64,000 nt of DNA from Bowmanella pacifica (GTDB lineage: Bacteria; Pseudomonadota; Gammaproteobacteria; Enterobacterales; Alteromonadaceae). The position numbers and the translations under genes are program-made. The notes below the pieces were generated by a model. It ran no database searches. It had not been told where the DNA came from and saw only the letters and a list, made by a program, of their open reading frames with translations. This document shows, piece after piece, positions 26,743 to 35,596 of this stretch. The DNA lies in NCBI RefSeq assembly GCF_014645355.1, contig NZ_BMLS01000003.1, positions 248,001 through 312,000 on the forward strand, written 5' to 3'. Position 1 is the stretch's first letter; every line of letters begins with the position of its first letter.

Positions 26743-27624
26743 TTGAGTCAGGAGCTGTCACACCCAGGGGAGCCATATGCAAATACAACTTCTGAGCCAG
26801 TGCAAGCCAGTCTTAAGAAAACCTTAAGCAATGCACCATATGCTGACGCCATAAGTAGCGCATTGAAGCAAACACCTATGCCCGAGTTATCCGTCGTTGT
26901 CCCGATAAAAGACGAGCAAGACAATATCCACCCCCTTATCAGCGAAATTCAACAGAGTCTGCATGGACTGATTTCTTATGAAATCGTCTACGTGGATGAT
27001 GGCAGTCATGACCAGTCTTTGGCCATTTTGGATCGCCTGCAACAAGCCGGCACAGTTCCCCTGCGTATTCTCAGAAATCCTCAAAGCTGTGGGCAAAGTA
27101 CCGCCGTACATTTGGGCGTGAGTAACGCCAGAGGCAGACTTATTGCTACACTAGACGGTGACGGACAGAACGACCCGGCCGACATTCCCGCCATGCTCGA
27201 ACTGGCCAAAGCCTATCATGATAAGCAAGACTTTCTGATTGCCGGTTATCGAAAAAACCGTCACGACAGTCGCTGGAAGCTGTTTCAAAGTCGCATTGCC
27301 AATAAAATCCGCGCCGCGCTTTTAGGCGACAACACCCCGGATACCGGCTGTGGACTAAAACTGTTTCCCCGCCATACCTTTCTTAAACTGCCCTATTTTG
27401 ACCATATGCATCGCTTTTTACCGGCGCTGGTTCAGCGTAGCGGCGGAGAAGTCAAAATCTCCGAAGTAAACCACAGAGCCAGAATGACGGGAGTATCCAA
27501 GTACGGCATGCTGAATCGTGCCTGGGTGGGGCTGGTGGATATATTTGGCGTGATGTGGTTACAGCGACGTAACCGAATGAACGCACAGTGCACGGAGTAT
27601 CGCCATGACCAAACCGGCGCCTAA
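26743..27624 (+). CDS. Family 2 glycosyltransferase (polyprenyl-phosphate sugar synthase type)
   Basis: The GT-A core starts at about residue 46 with PELSVVVPIKDEQDN, followed by VDDGSHDQS and the metal-binding LDGDGQNDP. The family pattern is that of DPM1/GtrB/ArnC-like enzymes that load a sugar onto undecaprenyl phosphate. I list the TTG start at 26743, preceded by AAGAG; an internal ATG at 26878 would remove a 45-residue extension that lacks homology, and either is possible. Only one weak C-terminal hydrophobic stretch is present. It is followed by VTT and GT39 genes with overlapping ends, so a lipid A or O-antigen modifying role is likely. The sugar is unknown. Confidence 0.87.
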   Translation: MSQELSHPGEPYANTTSEPVQASLKKTLSNAPYADAISSALKQTPMPELSVVVPIKDEQDNIHPLISEIQQSLHGLISYEIVYVDDGSHDQSLAILDRLQQAGTVPLRILRNPQSCGQSTAVHLGVSNARGRLIATLDGDGQNDPADIPAMLELAKAYHDKQDFLIAGYRKNRHDSRWKLFQSRIANKIRAALLGDNTPDTGCGLKLFPRHTFLKLPYFDHMHRFLPALVQRSGGEVKISEVNHRARMTGVSKYGMLNRAWVGLVDIFGVMWLQRRNRMNAQCTEYRHDQTGA

Positions 27625-28309
27625 ATCCTTTGCACGCAGCGTATTACCTGCCCTCACCTGGCTTACCGCTCTGCTGATCATAGGCTGGTTTGTGGGTAAA
27701 ACCCAGTGGCTGGCCGATTGGCAACCAGAACGCTTTGGTCAGTATCTGACCGGCAATGTGTTATATGACAGTGCAATATTTGTGGGCTTATTTGCAGTGC
27801 TCAGTGCCATCGGGCTACCCAGGCAAATCCCCGCCTTTATCGGTGGCTATTACTTTGGGGTATTAAGCGGTTTACTGCTATCTACCCTAGCCGTCACCTT
27901 AGGTGCCAGCCTGACCTTGCTGACTGTCCGCTTGCTTGGCAATCAGTTAGCGACACTTAAACAGCGCTTAACGGGGCAACGACTGCGTCATTTTCTGTCT
28001 CAGAATACCTTTCAGGCCACCATCGCCGTGCGCCTCTTCCCTGTGGGGAATAATCTGGCGGTGAATCTGCTGGCGGGGCTTATTCGACTGCCTGTGGTTG
28101 CCTTTCTGTGCGGCTCATTCATTGGTTACTTACCCCAGATGCTAGTGTTTGCTTTATCCGGCGCAGGATTAAAGTTCAATGCACATTTACAAATCCTGCT
28201 TGGCGCGGCGCTACTGATTATTTCCAGCGCTATTGGGATCTGGCTGTATCGCCGTAGCCGCTTGCACACTGAATCGCATCTGCGCCAGGACGCCCCAGCC
28301 CATGTTTAG
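27605..28309 (+). CDS. TVP38/TMEM64 (VTT, DedA-like) membrane protein
   Basis: A 234-residue inner-membrane protein with a VTT domain. The motif PAFIGGYYFGVLSG and the later RLFPVGNNLAVNLLAG are the two conserved re-entrant motifs of the TVP38/DedA superfamily. It overlaps the GT2 gene by 20 bases and the GT39 gene by 8, so the three are translationally linked. DedA-type proteins were recently linked to undecaprenyl-phosphate recycling. Between a polyprenyl-sugar synthase and a GT39 transferase, a flipping or carrier-recycling role is a reasonable inference, not a demonstrated one. Confidence 0.9.
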   Translation: MTKPAPKSFARSVLPALTWLTALLIIGWFVGKTQWLADWQPERFGQYLTGNVLYDSAIFVGLFAVLSAIGLPRQIPAFIGGYYFGVLSGLLLSTLAVTLGASLTLLTVRLLGNQLATLKQRLTGQRLRHFLSQNTFQATIAVRLFPVGNNLAVNLLAGLIRLPVVAFLCGSFIGYLPQMLVFALSGAGLKFNAHLQILLGAALLIISSAIGIWLYRRSRLHTESHLRQDAPAHV

Positions 28310-29978
28310 TGTTAATGCTAAACAGGCCAGCGTGGCCTTGGCCATGCTGGCCATAGTGATGATTTTCAGCGGTGTAGGCCTGCGGGATCCCTGGCCCGCC
28401 GACGAACCCCGCTTTGCCCAGGTAGCGGTTGAGATGGTGGAATCCGGTCAATGGTTTTTCCCCATGCGCGGCGGTGAACTCTACCCGGATAAGCCACCGG
28501 TCTTTATGTGGAGCATCGCATTTTTTTACTGGCTGCTTGGCAGCATAAAAGTGGCCTTCTTGCTGCCCTCTGCACTATGCGGGTTGCTGACGCTCTATCT
28601 GGTATATGACCTGGGCAAGCGCCTGTGGAACCAACAAAGCGGTATCATCGCCGCGACCCTGCTGCTGGTGAGCTTTCAATTCACCCTGCAAGCCAAAACG
28701 GCGCAGATCGATGCCATGGTCTGCGCCTGGATCACCTTAGGCTGTTACGGTTTATTGCGCCATCTGCTGTGCCGGGACGGCTGGTTTTGGTATTACCTGG
28801 GCTTTGCCGCTATGGGGCTGGGTGTTATCACCAAGGGCGTGGGCTTTCTACCCTTGCTAATGTTGCTGCCTTTTTTTCTGGTGCGCCGCATCCAACCTCA
28901 GCCTAATGAAATCACCGGTGGCCTTCGTTGGTGGGCGGGCCCGTTGGCCATGCTGGCGGTTATCGCCCTGTGGTTTGTGCCTATGCTGCTACTGGTGGCC
29001 CATAGCCAGGATGCAGCCTTTGAAATGTACCGGGACAATATCCTTCTCAAGCAAACCGCCAAGCGTTACGCCGACTCCTGGCATCATATTAAGCCTTTCT
29101 GGTATTACCTGACTTCGGTGATCCCACTCTTCTGGCTGCCCCTCAGCCTGCTGCTGCCCTGGTTGATACCCAATTGGTGGCGGGCCATTAAAGCCGGTGA
29201 CAGACGTATTATTCTGCCTGTTACCTGGGTATTGCTGGTGTTGCTGTTTTTCAGCCTGAGTCCGGGTAAACGCGGCGTTTATATTTTGCCCGCGTTGCCC
29301 ATGCTGGCCCTTGTTAGCGCCCCGTTTCTACAGCACGTTTTGCAGCACCGCTGGCCACCTCGTCTCATTAACCTTACTGTCGCGCTGCTGGGTACACTGC
29401 TATTGGTATTGGCCGTGGCTGGCCTGGCAGGTATGGAAAAGGTTGAGCGCTTAGTGGATGACTACCCTATAAACCCTTGGTGGTTGTTGCTAAGTCTGGG
29501 TACCATTGGGCTTTTAAGCGCTATATGTGTACGTCAACAAGGAAAGAGCTGGCTGGTATTTATTCTGCCCTTCTGGCTGATTTATAGCACCTGGGGCTAT
29601 AACTTGTTAGGTCCGGTCAAAACCCCAAAACAGGTGTTAGCTAAGCTCGCGCTTCATGAGCCCAACCCTCTCCCTTTGGTGATGATTGGGTTAAAAGAAC
29701 AGTTCTTGCTTTTTTCTCCTTACCCCCTCGGTCATTTTGGCTACCACACGCCAATACCCCAACAAGAACAGGCCGCCTGGCAGTGGTTGACTGAGCATCC
29801 ACAAGGCAAAGTGTTGGTTGCCCGCCAAAGTGGATTTAAATGTCTTAACTTGGATAAGGCCATCGACCTTGGTTTTGCCCACCGCGAAGACTGGCTGTTA
29901 CTGGATAGCTCAGCCAGGATAACGGACTGCCCCATAGAAGCTCCCGTTTCCCCTGTGTTTTATGCTGCCAAACCTTAG
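28302..29978 (+). CDS. GT39 (ArnT-like) membrane glycosyltransferase
   Basis: A 558-residue polytopic transferase. The first periplasmic loop carries LRDPWPADEPRFAQ, with the catalytic-type Asp/Glu pair, and YPDKPPVFMW, both characteristic of ArnT-like GT39 enzymes. About 11 hydrophobic helices follow and a small periplasmic C-terminal domain ends the protein. The ATG at 28302 overlaps the VTT stop; the open frame continues upstream only inside that gene. ArnT transfers aminoarabinose from undecaprenyl phosphate to lipid A. No arn biosynthesis genes are present here, so another sugar made by the upstream GT2 is more likely. Confidence 0.9.
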   Translation: MFSVNAKQASVALAMLAIVMIFSGVGLRDPWPADEPRFAQVAVEMVESGQWFFPMRGGELYPDKPPVFMWSIAFFYWLLGSIKVAFLLPSALCGLLTLYLVYDLGKRLWNQQSGIIAATLLLVSFQFTLQAKTAQIDAMVCAWITLGCYGLLRHLLCRDGWFWYYLGFAAMGLGVITKGVGFLPLLMLLPFFLVRRIQPQPNEITGGLRWWAGPLAMLAVIALWFVPMLLLVAHSQDAAFEMYRDNILLKQTAKRYADSWHHIKPFWYYLTSVIPLFWLPLSLLLPWLIPNWWRAIKAGDRRIILPVTWVLLVLLFFSLSPGKRGVYILPALPMLALVSAPFLQHVLQHRWPPRLINLTVALLGTLLLVLAVAGLAGMEKVERLVDDYPINPWWLLLSLGTIGLLSAICVRQQGKSWLVFILPFWLIYSTWGYNLLGPVKTPKQVLAKLALHEPNPLPLVMIGLKEQFLLFSPYPLGHFGYHTPIPQQEQAAWQWLTEHPQGKVLVARQSGFKCLNLDKAIDLGFAHREDWLLLDSSARITDCPIEAPVSPVFYAAKP

Positions 29979-29995
29979 TTTGGCAGCCAGCTTTT
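29964..29995 (+). terminator. Terminator overlapping the GT39 stop codon
   Basis: GCTGCCAAAC (29964-29973) and GTTTGGCAGC (29978-29987) form a perfect 10-bp stem with a 4-base loop that contains part of the stop codon. CAGCTTTT follows. It ends the GT2-VTT-GT39 operon and makes the next operon separate. Confidence 0.8.
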
Positions 29996-30133
29996 ACGCA
30001 TCCCAATCTTATCAATATACCGCAATGGCATACCTTTATCGGCGCCACACTTTCAGTCTGAAACCTGTGCAATCCCTTGTGTAAAAAGGATTTTTTTAAC
30101 TAAGCTGAATGTGGATAGAAAAAATCTTTGCGT

Positions 30134-30150
30134 CTTCAGACTTTCTTAAG
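30134..30150 (+). promoter_or_regulatory. PmrA/QseB-type box before the BamA-like-dgkA-eptA operon
   Basis: CTTCAG-ACTTT-CTTAAG matches the PmrA consensus (two YTTAAK half-sites with 5-base spacing) with a single mismatch. Seen another way, 30133-30143 and 30144-30154 are 11-bp direct repeats identical at 9 positions, as expected for an OmpR-family regulator. A TAGGCT at 30161-30166 could be the -10 element, which would put the box over the -35 region. The start codon is at 30199. Confidence 0.65.
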
Positions 30151-30198
30151 ACTCAGGGAATAGGCTAAGGGTTAGCAGTATTCTTTCAAGGAAATGCC

Positions 30199-31782
30199 AT
30201 GCCCCCAAGATTGTCTTATTACAAGGCGTTGCCTCTTGGTTTAACCTGCCTATTTGGGGCAGTTCCCATCATGGCATGCGAGCAACCCGCCGATATTGAA
30301 CTGAATATTCATACTATTTTTGATGAAAGTGAACCTGATACCACCTGGCTTCACAAGCTAGCCAACACCCTGCACGTTGATACCCAAAAAGCCACCTTGG
30401 AAAATGAGCTGGCATTTTTGTCACCCTGCGAAGCAGACCCACAAAAGTTGTACGAAGTGGAACGACACTTACGTAGCCGAAATTATTTGCGCGATGCAAA
30501 GGTTCAGTTGGTTAAGGACGATCACCACACAGCGCCCCGTATCCAAATCGACACCTGGGATACCTGGTCGTTGATGCCCATAATGGACTTTGGCCGAAAA
30601 GGCGGTAAAAACCATTTTGAGGTGGGCTTAAAAGACCGCAATCTGCTGGGCCTAGGTGTAGACGCTGAACTTGCCTATTTCTCCGATCCACAGCGTACAG
30701 GCTATAAGCTGGATACCGAGTTCCCGTTATTTATGGGCCACAACAGCAGTGCCAGAATACGCTTGATTGACAGCCCAGATGGCTATCAGCGTAGCGTCTT
30801 TTTGGACAAGCCTTTGGTCAGCGTTGACAGTGATTTTGGTGGCAGTGTCGGTTTTAACACAGAAGATCGCGTCGATACCCTGTTCCACAACAGCCAGGAC
30901 GAACTGCTGTTCCGACATCAAATCGATTACCAAACCCTGAATCTGGGCTGGAAAGTGGGCAATTGGGATGACCATCACTTACGTGTAATGACCGGCTGGA
31001 CCAAAGATGAACATAGATTCAGCGAGCCTCAATCGGACTATCTGCCTACCGACCGTATCTTCAACTATCCCTGGGTTGGCATGGAATGGCTGGAAGACGA
31101 CTTTGTCACCATACGCAACCTGCACCTGATAGAAGAAAAAGAAGACATTAATCTGGGCTGGCATTTGCAAGCCAATCTTGGCCATAACCTGGCATCCGGG
31201 CCACAACAAGGCGCCTGGCTGTGGAACCTGTCCGCCAGTAAAGGGCTAGCCTGGAACGCCGACACTTTGTTGCTTGCCCGGTTACAAGCTGGCGGATTTG
31301 CCGGCGGCGCACAAGACCACAGTTCCATGACAGGTCGCTTGGGCGGCGAGCTTATCCATCGTCTCAACCAGCGTTTTGCCTGGTATGCCAGCGCTACCTG
31401 GCAGTTCTCCGACAACCCTACCCTGGATAACCCAGTCAATCTCGGGGGTGATACCGGCCTGCGCGGTTATCCACTGCAATACCAATATGGTGAGCAGACC
31501 TTACTGGTTAGCACCGAACTTCGTTACTACCCCAGAATCAATTTATTCAAGCTGTTTGAACTGGGGGGTGCGGTATTTTACGACGCAGGTAAAAGTTTTG
31601 GTGACAGCCCTCGCCCCAATGAAGACACCGGATTGCTGCAAAGTGCCGGTATAGGAGCCAGGCTGTATTCCACTCATTCCAGCGACCGCCAGGTTATTCA
31701 TATCGATCTCGTTCACCCCTTTTCAGACCAGGAAGATGTAAGCGGCCTGGAATTTCGCGTAGAGGTAAAGCATGCATTCTAA
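30199..31782 (+). CDS. BamA/TamA-superfamily outer-membrane protein (surface antigen D15 type)
   Basis: A 527-residue exported protein, signal peptide about residues 1-26. A POTRA-like segment (around 75-115, VERHLRSRNYLRDAKVQL) is followed by a barrel. The late part carries LGGDTGLRGYPLQYQYG, the conserved L6-loop LRGY fingerprint of Omp85 proteins, and the chain ends in an aromatic residue. With only one or two POTRA units it is neither BamA nor TamA. It heads an operon with DgkA, EptA and PAP2 behind a PmrA-type box, so a role in envelope remodelling or lipid export is inferred. Its true function is unknown. Confidence 0.85.
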   Translation: MPPRLSYYKALPLGLTCLFGAVPIMACEQPADIELNIHTIFDESEPDTTWLHKLANTLHVDTQKATLENELAFLSPCEADPQKLYEVERHLRSRNYLRDAKVQLVKDDHHTAPRIQIDTWDTWSLMPIMDFGRKGGKNHFEVGLKDRNLLGLGVDAELAYFSDPQRTGYKLDTEFPLFMGHNSSARIRLIDSPDGYQRSVFLDKPLVSVDSDFGGSVGFNTEDRVDTLFHNSQDELLFRHQIDYQTLNLGWKVGNWDDHHLRVMTGWTKDEHRFSEPQSDYLPTDRIFNYPWVGMEWLEDDFVTIRNLHLIEEKEDINLGWHLQANLGHNLASGPQQGAWLWNLSASKGLAWNADTLLLARLQAGGFAGGAQDHSSMTGRLGGELIHRLNQRFAWYASATWQFSDNPTLDNPVNLGGDTGLRGYPLQYQYGEQTLLVSTELRYYPRINLFKLFELGGAVFYDAGKSFGDSPRPNEDTGLLQSAGIGARLYSTHSSDRQVIHIDLVHPFSDQEDVSGLEFRVEVKHAF

Positions 31783-32197
31783 GCAAATGGACGGCCCCCA
31801 GAACGCTATTGATGCGGACAAACCACCGCATCTGGTAAAAGCCCAGGGCATAACCCGGCTTATAAAAGCGGGCTTTAACTCCTGTCGAGCCTTTTGTTGG
31901 TTATGTAAGCACGAAGCGGCCTTTCGTCAGGAGATATTGTTGCTGATAGTACTGCTGCCAGTACCTTTTTTGTTGGATATGTCACTGTCAGTGCGACTGG
32001 TGATGATTATCAGCCTGCTGCTACTGCCCCTGGTTGAAATCCTTAATACCGCCATTGAGGCCGTTGTTGACCGCATTGGCCCAGAGTTTCATAGCCTTTC
32101 CGGTCTGGCTAAAGATCTTGGCTCTGCTGCAGTGCTACTCAGTATGCTGATTGTTTCTTTGGTATGGGGTTTAGCGCTATACGACTACTGGACATAA
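31772..32197 (+). CDS. dgkA: Diacylglycerol kinase DgkA
   Basis: A small integral-membrane kinase that converts diacylglycerol to phosphatidic acid with ATP. The 141-residue protein has an N-terminal extension of about 20 residues over E. coli DgkA. EAAFRQEILL and the highly conserved EILNTAIEAVVDRIG and KDLGSAAVL segments are present with three helices. It overlaps the previous gene by 11 bases and precedes eptA by 9. EptA releases diacylglycerol from phosphatidylethanolamine, so DgkA here most likely recycles that by-product. Confidence 0.96.
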   Translation: MHSKQMDGPQNAIDADKPPHLVKAQGITRLIKAGFNSCRAFCWLCKHEAAFRQEILLLIVLLPVPFLLDMSLSVRLVMIISLLLLPLVEILNTAIEAVVDRIGPEFHSLSGLAKDLGSAAVLLSMLIVSLVWGLALYDYWT

Positions 32198-32206
32198 GGA
32201 TTCCAC

Positions 32207-33805
32207 ATGTTAGCTTTTACTCGCCTTACGCCCTGGCAGAGCCAGCTACTGCTGGTGGTATTTTTGTTACTGACCGCCAATATCAGCTTTTTCGGCCAGT
32301 TAACCCGTCTCTACCCGATTGCGCAACACCAAGGTTTTGTTCTCTCTGTCACCTTACTACTTGGCTTGCTATTGCTATTGACGGTACAGCTATTCAGCCT
32401 CTTACTAACACCACGCTGGTTGTATCCGATAATCTTGCTTATTGCCGCCATCACCGGCTATTTCAACGACGAACTGGGTACGGTATTTGACCGGGTCATG
32501 CTGACCAATGTGTTGCAAACCAATCTGGGTGAAGCAGGCGAGCTGATGAATGCCGGCTTAGCATGGCGAATTTTACTGCTGGCGGTGCTTCCCAGCTTGC
32601 TGCTATGGCAATGTAAGGACGGATTAAAACGCCCGGGCCTGAAAACCTCAGCCATAACGCTGTCCACAGCCTTTATTCTGACCCTGCTCAGCATGCTGCC
32701 CTTTACCGATCAATATGCCAGCTTCTTTCGCGAACATAAAACCGTTCGTTATAACGCCATTCCCATCTACCCCATCTACTCGGCCATCGATCTTGCGGCC
32801 CGTCAACTACGCAATCCACATCCCAATGAGTTGGTGCAGCTCACAGGCGAAACGGTAAACCCTAAACCTACCGGCCATTCTGAATTAATGATACTGGTGG
32901 TAGGTGAGACGGCGCGCGCCGATCATTTCGCCTTAAATGGCTACAAGCGGCAAACTAATCCGCTATTGTCCAAACAGGCCAACCTGCTCAGTTACGCCAA
33001 TGTGAGCTCATGCGGCACGTCTACCGCAGTTTCTGTACCTTGTATGTTTTCATTCAGTGACCGCGAGTCTTTTGATTTAGACAGTGCCAAATACACAGAG
33101 AATGTGTTGGATGTATTGCACAAAGCTAAGGTTAACGTGCTATGGCGGGATAATAATTCAGACTCGAAAGGGGTCGCCACCCGCCTGCCCTATGAGGATT
33201 ATCACTCCCCAAAGGTCAATCCGGTGTGTGACGACACTGAGTGTCGGGATGTGGGCATGTTGGCGGGGCTGCAGCAATACATCGACCAGCAACAAGGGGA
33301 TATTTTAATTGTGCTGCACCAGATGGGCAGCCACGGCCCGGCCTATTACAAACGCTATCCAGATGAATTTGAGCGCTTTACCCCGGCCTGTAAAAGCAAA
33401 GAGCTGTCTGAATGCTCCACGCAGGAAGTTGTTAACGCCTACGACAACAGCATTCTCTACACAGATTACTTTCTGAATGAAGTGATTGAGCTTTTAAAAC
33501 GTAACACGCCAAAGTTTGAAACCGCCATGTTGTATATGAGCGACCATGGTGAATCCTTAGGAGAAAACGGCCTTTACCTGCACGGTATGCCCTATTTTCT
33601 GGCCCCCAAAGCGCAAACCCATGTGCCCTTCTTAGTTTGGGTGGGCGAGAGCTCCGATATCCTGCTGGAGCCGTCTCGCGGCCTGACCCATCAAGCCTAC
33701 AGCCATGATGATTTTAGTTGCAGTCTGCTGCAGTCCTTTGAAATCGACAGCCGAATTGCTGGTGACACGCCTTGTGTCCCCTACTTTGTATACCGGGATG
33801 AATAA
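32207..33805 (+). CDS. Lipid A phosphoethanolamine transferase, EptA-like
   Basis: A 532-residue inner-membrane enzyme with five N-terminal helices (to about residue 180) and a periplasmic alkaline-phosphatase-type domain. The nucleophile is Thr235 in GETARADHF, and metal ligands are visible in MSDHGESLGENG and LHGMPYFLAP. Conserved cysteines such as SSCGTSTAVSVPCMFS are in place. It should transfer phosphoethanolamine from phosphatidylethanolamine to lipid A phosphate, lowering negative charge and polymyxin binding. The gene sits between dgkA and a PAP2 phosphatase, with an 8-base overlap to the latter. Confidence 0.95.
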   Translation: MLAFTRLTPWQSQLLLVVFLLLTANISFFGQLTRLYPIAQHQGFVLSVTLLLGLLLLLTVQLFSLLLTPRWLYPIILLIAAITGYFNDELGTVFDRVMLTNVLQTNLGEAGELMNAGLAWRILLLAVLPSLLLWQCKDGLKRPGLKTSAITLSTAFILTLLSMLPFTDQYASFFREHKTVRYNAIPIYPIYSAIDLAARQLRNPHPNELVQLTGETVNPKPTGHSELMILVVGETARADHFALNGYKRQTNPLLSKQANLLSYANVSSCGTSTAVSVPCMFSFSDRESFDLDSAKYTENVLDVLHKAKVNVLWRDNNSDSKGVATRLPYEDYHSPKVNPVCDDTECRDVGMLAGLQQYIDQQQGDILIVLHQMGSHGPAYYKRYPDEFERFTPACKSKELSECSTQEVVNAYDNSILYTDYFLNEVIELLKRNTPKFETAMLYMSDHGESLGENGLYLHGMPYFLAPKAQTHVPFLVWVGESSDILLEPSRGLTHQAYSHDDFSCSLLQSFEIDSRIAGDTPCVPYFVYRDE

Positions 33806-34592
33806 GTTGTTTTTACGCCATATAGTCATAACAGGTACGTTATTAGCCGTGCTATTGATGGTCTTTAGCCTCACCCCATTGGATTTGCTGGTACAAGACA
33901 CTTTTTACAACGCCAACACACAGCAATGGCTTTGGGATAAACAGGAGCCCTGGGCCAGGTTGTTTTTCTACGACGGTATAAAAGCCGCTCTGGTTGTGCT
34001 GTTTTTAGTACTGCTGACTACGCTGATAATAAGCCGTTTTAGCACCAGACTAAAACCCTTCAGGGCGGGCTTACTGATTGTCATGTCCTCAATGGTATTG
34101 GTACCGGCCGCCGTCAGTCTGTTAAAAGCGAACACCAATATGGCTTGCCCGGTTAATCTGCTCCAGTATGGCGGCAAGGTCGAGCATGCTGCACTCTTTG
34201 CCTCTTATCCACCAGGTCAATCTCCCGCCAGTATTCAGAAGTGTTTTCCCGCCGGTCATGCCAGCGGCGGCTTTGCCCTGTTATCCCTGATATTTCTGAT
34301 GCCCACGGCCAGAGCACGACAAATGGCGTTAATCGGCAGCCTGTCTCTTGGCTGGCTGATGGGAGGATATAAAATGGCTATTGGCGATCATTTTCTTAGC
34401 CATACCCTGGCCTCAATGCTGCTCGCCTGGATGATAATTTGTACCCTGGCCTGGCGCATATATCGGTATTATGAGGTTCCTCAGTGGTGGCAGGAATATC
34501 GTCAAGTCCCCCATAAGGTCGACCACTATATTCAATTACCAAAGCAGGTTAACGCTGCCATTGACTTGGTACCCGAAAAAGCCGAACAATAA
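33798..34592 (+). CDS. PAP2-family membrane phosphatase
   Basis: The ATG at 33798 overlaps the eptA stop; the upstream in-frame extension lies inside eptA. The 264-residue protein has about six helices and the three PAP2 motifs: KANTNMACP (a variant of KxxxxxxRP), PAGHASGG (PSGH variant), and GGYKMAIGDHFLSHTLAS (SRxxxxxHxxxD variant). It could dephosphorylate undecaprenyl diphosphate, phosphatidylglycerol phosphate or lipid A 1-phosphate. Its place directly after eptA favours a lipid A or carrier-lipid substrate. Confidence 0.9.
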   Translation: MNKLFLRHIVITGTLLAVLLMVFSLTPLDLLVQDTFYNANTQQWLWDKQEPWARLFFYDGIKAALVVLFLVLLTTLIISRFSTRLKPFRAGLLIVMSSMVLVPAAVSLLKANTNMACPVNLLQYGGKVEHAALFASYPPGQSPASIQKCFPAGHASGGFALLSLIFLMPTARARQMALIGSLSLGWLMGGYKMAIGDHFLSHTLASMLLAWMIICTLAWRIYRYYEVPQWWQEYRQVPHKVDHYIQLPKQVNAAIDLVPEKAEQ

Positions 34593-34626
34593 TAAAGTAC
34601 CCCCACAATAAATAAGGAATACTCTG

Positions 34627-35163
34627 ATGTCCCGTAGCACCTATCACCCTATCAGTATCGCCATGCATTGGCTGATGTTATTACTGATTGTGGCCGTATA
34701 CGCTTGTATTGAGTTAAGAGAAATCTATCCTAAAGGCAGCGACCCCAGAGAAGCGCTGAAACAGTGGCACTTTATGCTGGGGTTACTGGTCGGTACGCTG
34801 GTGCTGATTCGCATTTATTTTCGCCTGACAACCCGCGCCCCCGCCATTGAACCAGCCCCCTCGGCACTGCAGAGAAAGCTTGCCGCGGCCATGCACGGTT
34901 TACTCTATTTGCTGATGCTCGGACTTCCCCTGGCCGGCTGGCTGATCTTAAGTGCTGCTGGCAAGCCAGTACCCTTTTTCGGCCTGACGCTGCCACCGCT
35001 GGTGGCAGAGAATGGGGATCTGGCCGGCATGATCAAAGAATGGCATGAAACCATAGGCCAGGCAGGCTATTTTCTGATTGGTCTGCATGCTTTAGTGGCG
35101 TTGTGGCACCACTATGGCAAAAAAGATAATACCCTGCTGCGCATGCTACCCGGCAAGAAGTAA
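34627..35163 (+). CDS. Cytochrome b561 family protein
   Basis: A 178-residue four-helix membrane cytochrome b of the CybB/YceJ type. The expected histidines are visible: IAMHWLM in helix 1, LKQWHFMLG in helix 2, AAMHGLLY in helix 3, and GLHALVALWHHYG in helix 4, for two b hemes. An AATAAGGAATACTCTG leader gives a usable ribosome site. It lies 34 bases after the PAP2 gene and may belong to the same transcript. CybB acts as a superoxide:ubiquinone oxidoreductase in E. coli; electron partners here are unknown. Confidence 0.93.
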   Translation: MSRSTYHPISIAMHWLMLLLIVAVYACIELREIYPKGSDPREALKQWHFMLGLLVGTLVLIRIYFRLTTRAPAIEPAPSALQRKLAAAMHGLLYLLMLGLPLAGWLILSAAGKPVPFFGLTLPPLVAENGDLAGMIKEWHETIGQAGYFLIGLHALVALWHHYGKKDNTLLRMLPGKK

Positions 35164-35171
35164 TACACAAC

Positions 35172-35204
35172 AAGCCGGCTGTAAGCTTGCAGCCGGTTTG
35201 TATT
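35172..35204. terminator. Terminator after cytochrome b561 gene
   Basis: AAGCCGGCTG (35172-35181) and CAGCCGGTTT (35190-35199) pair with one G-U across 8 bases and are followed by GTATTT. It lies between convergent operons and could also serve the minus-strand CBS gene. Confidence 0.75.
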
Positions 35205-35212
35205 TCTCCCCA

Positions 35213-35578
35213 CTACAAACTAAGATAATAAGCCACAATATCCAGGCTGGATAATACACCCACCACATCCTCATTGCGCACGACCACGACATGATGACAT
35301 CCATGCTCAAGCATCAGGCTGCAGGCCTGTCGCATATCGGCATCCTCGGAAAGGGTCAATAATGGCCGACTGGCCAGACTGGCAATAGGAACATGCTCTG
35401 TGCTACTCACCTTCAGCATATCTCTGCTGGTCAGTATGGCTTTTGGTGCAGCCTGGCTGTCTACCACAAGCAGGCTGCTGACATTGGTCTTAAGCATTTG
35501 CTGGCGGGCAGTTTCCAGCGTATCAGTGGTTTTTACGTAACGAATGACAGTACGTAGTGGCAAGTCCCCTATACGCAT
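35213..35578 (-). CDS. CBS-pair domain protein
   Basis: A 121-residue cytosolic protein made of two CBS repeats (about 8-58 and 65-118). They typically bind adenosyl nucleotides or act as a regulatory clamp. GGGAG precedes the ATG. It is the last gene of the TPR-PmrA/PmrB-cupredoxin-FTR1 operon, 18 bases after the outer-membrane protein gene. A regulatory partner is not evident. No DNA-binding or transport domain is attached. Confidence 0.9.
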   Translation of the reverse strand: MRIGDLPLRTVIRYVKTTDTLETARQQMLKTNVSSLLVVDSQAAPKAILTSRDMLKVSSTEHVPIASLASRPLLTLSEDADMRQACSLMLEHGCHHVVVVRNEDVVGVLSSLDIVAYYLSL

Positions 35579-35596
35579 AACACACTCCCTGTCTGG

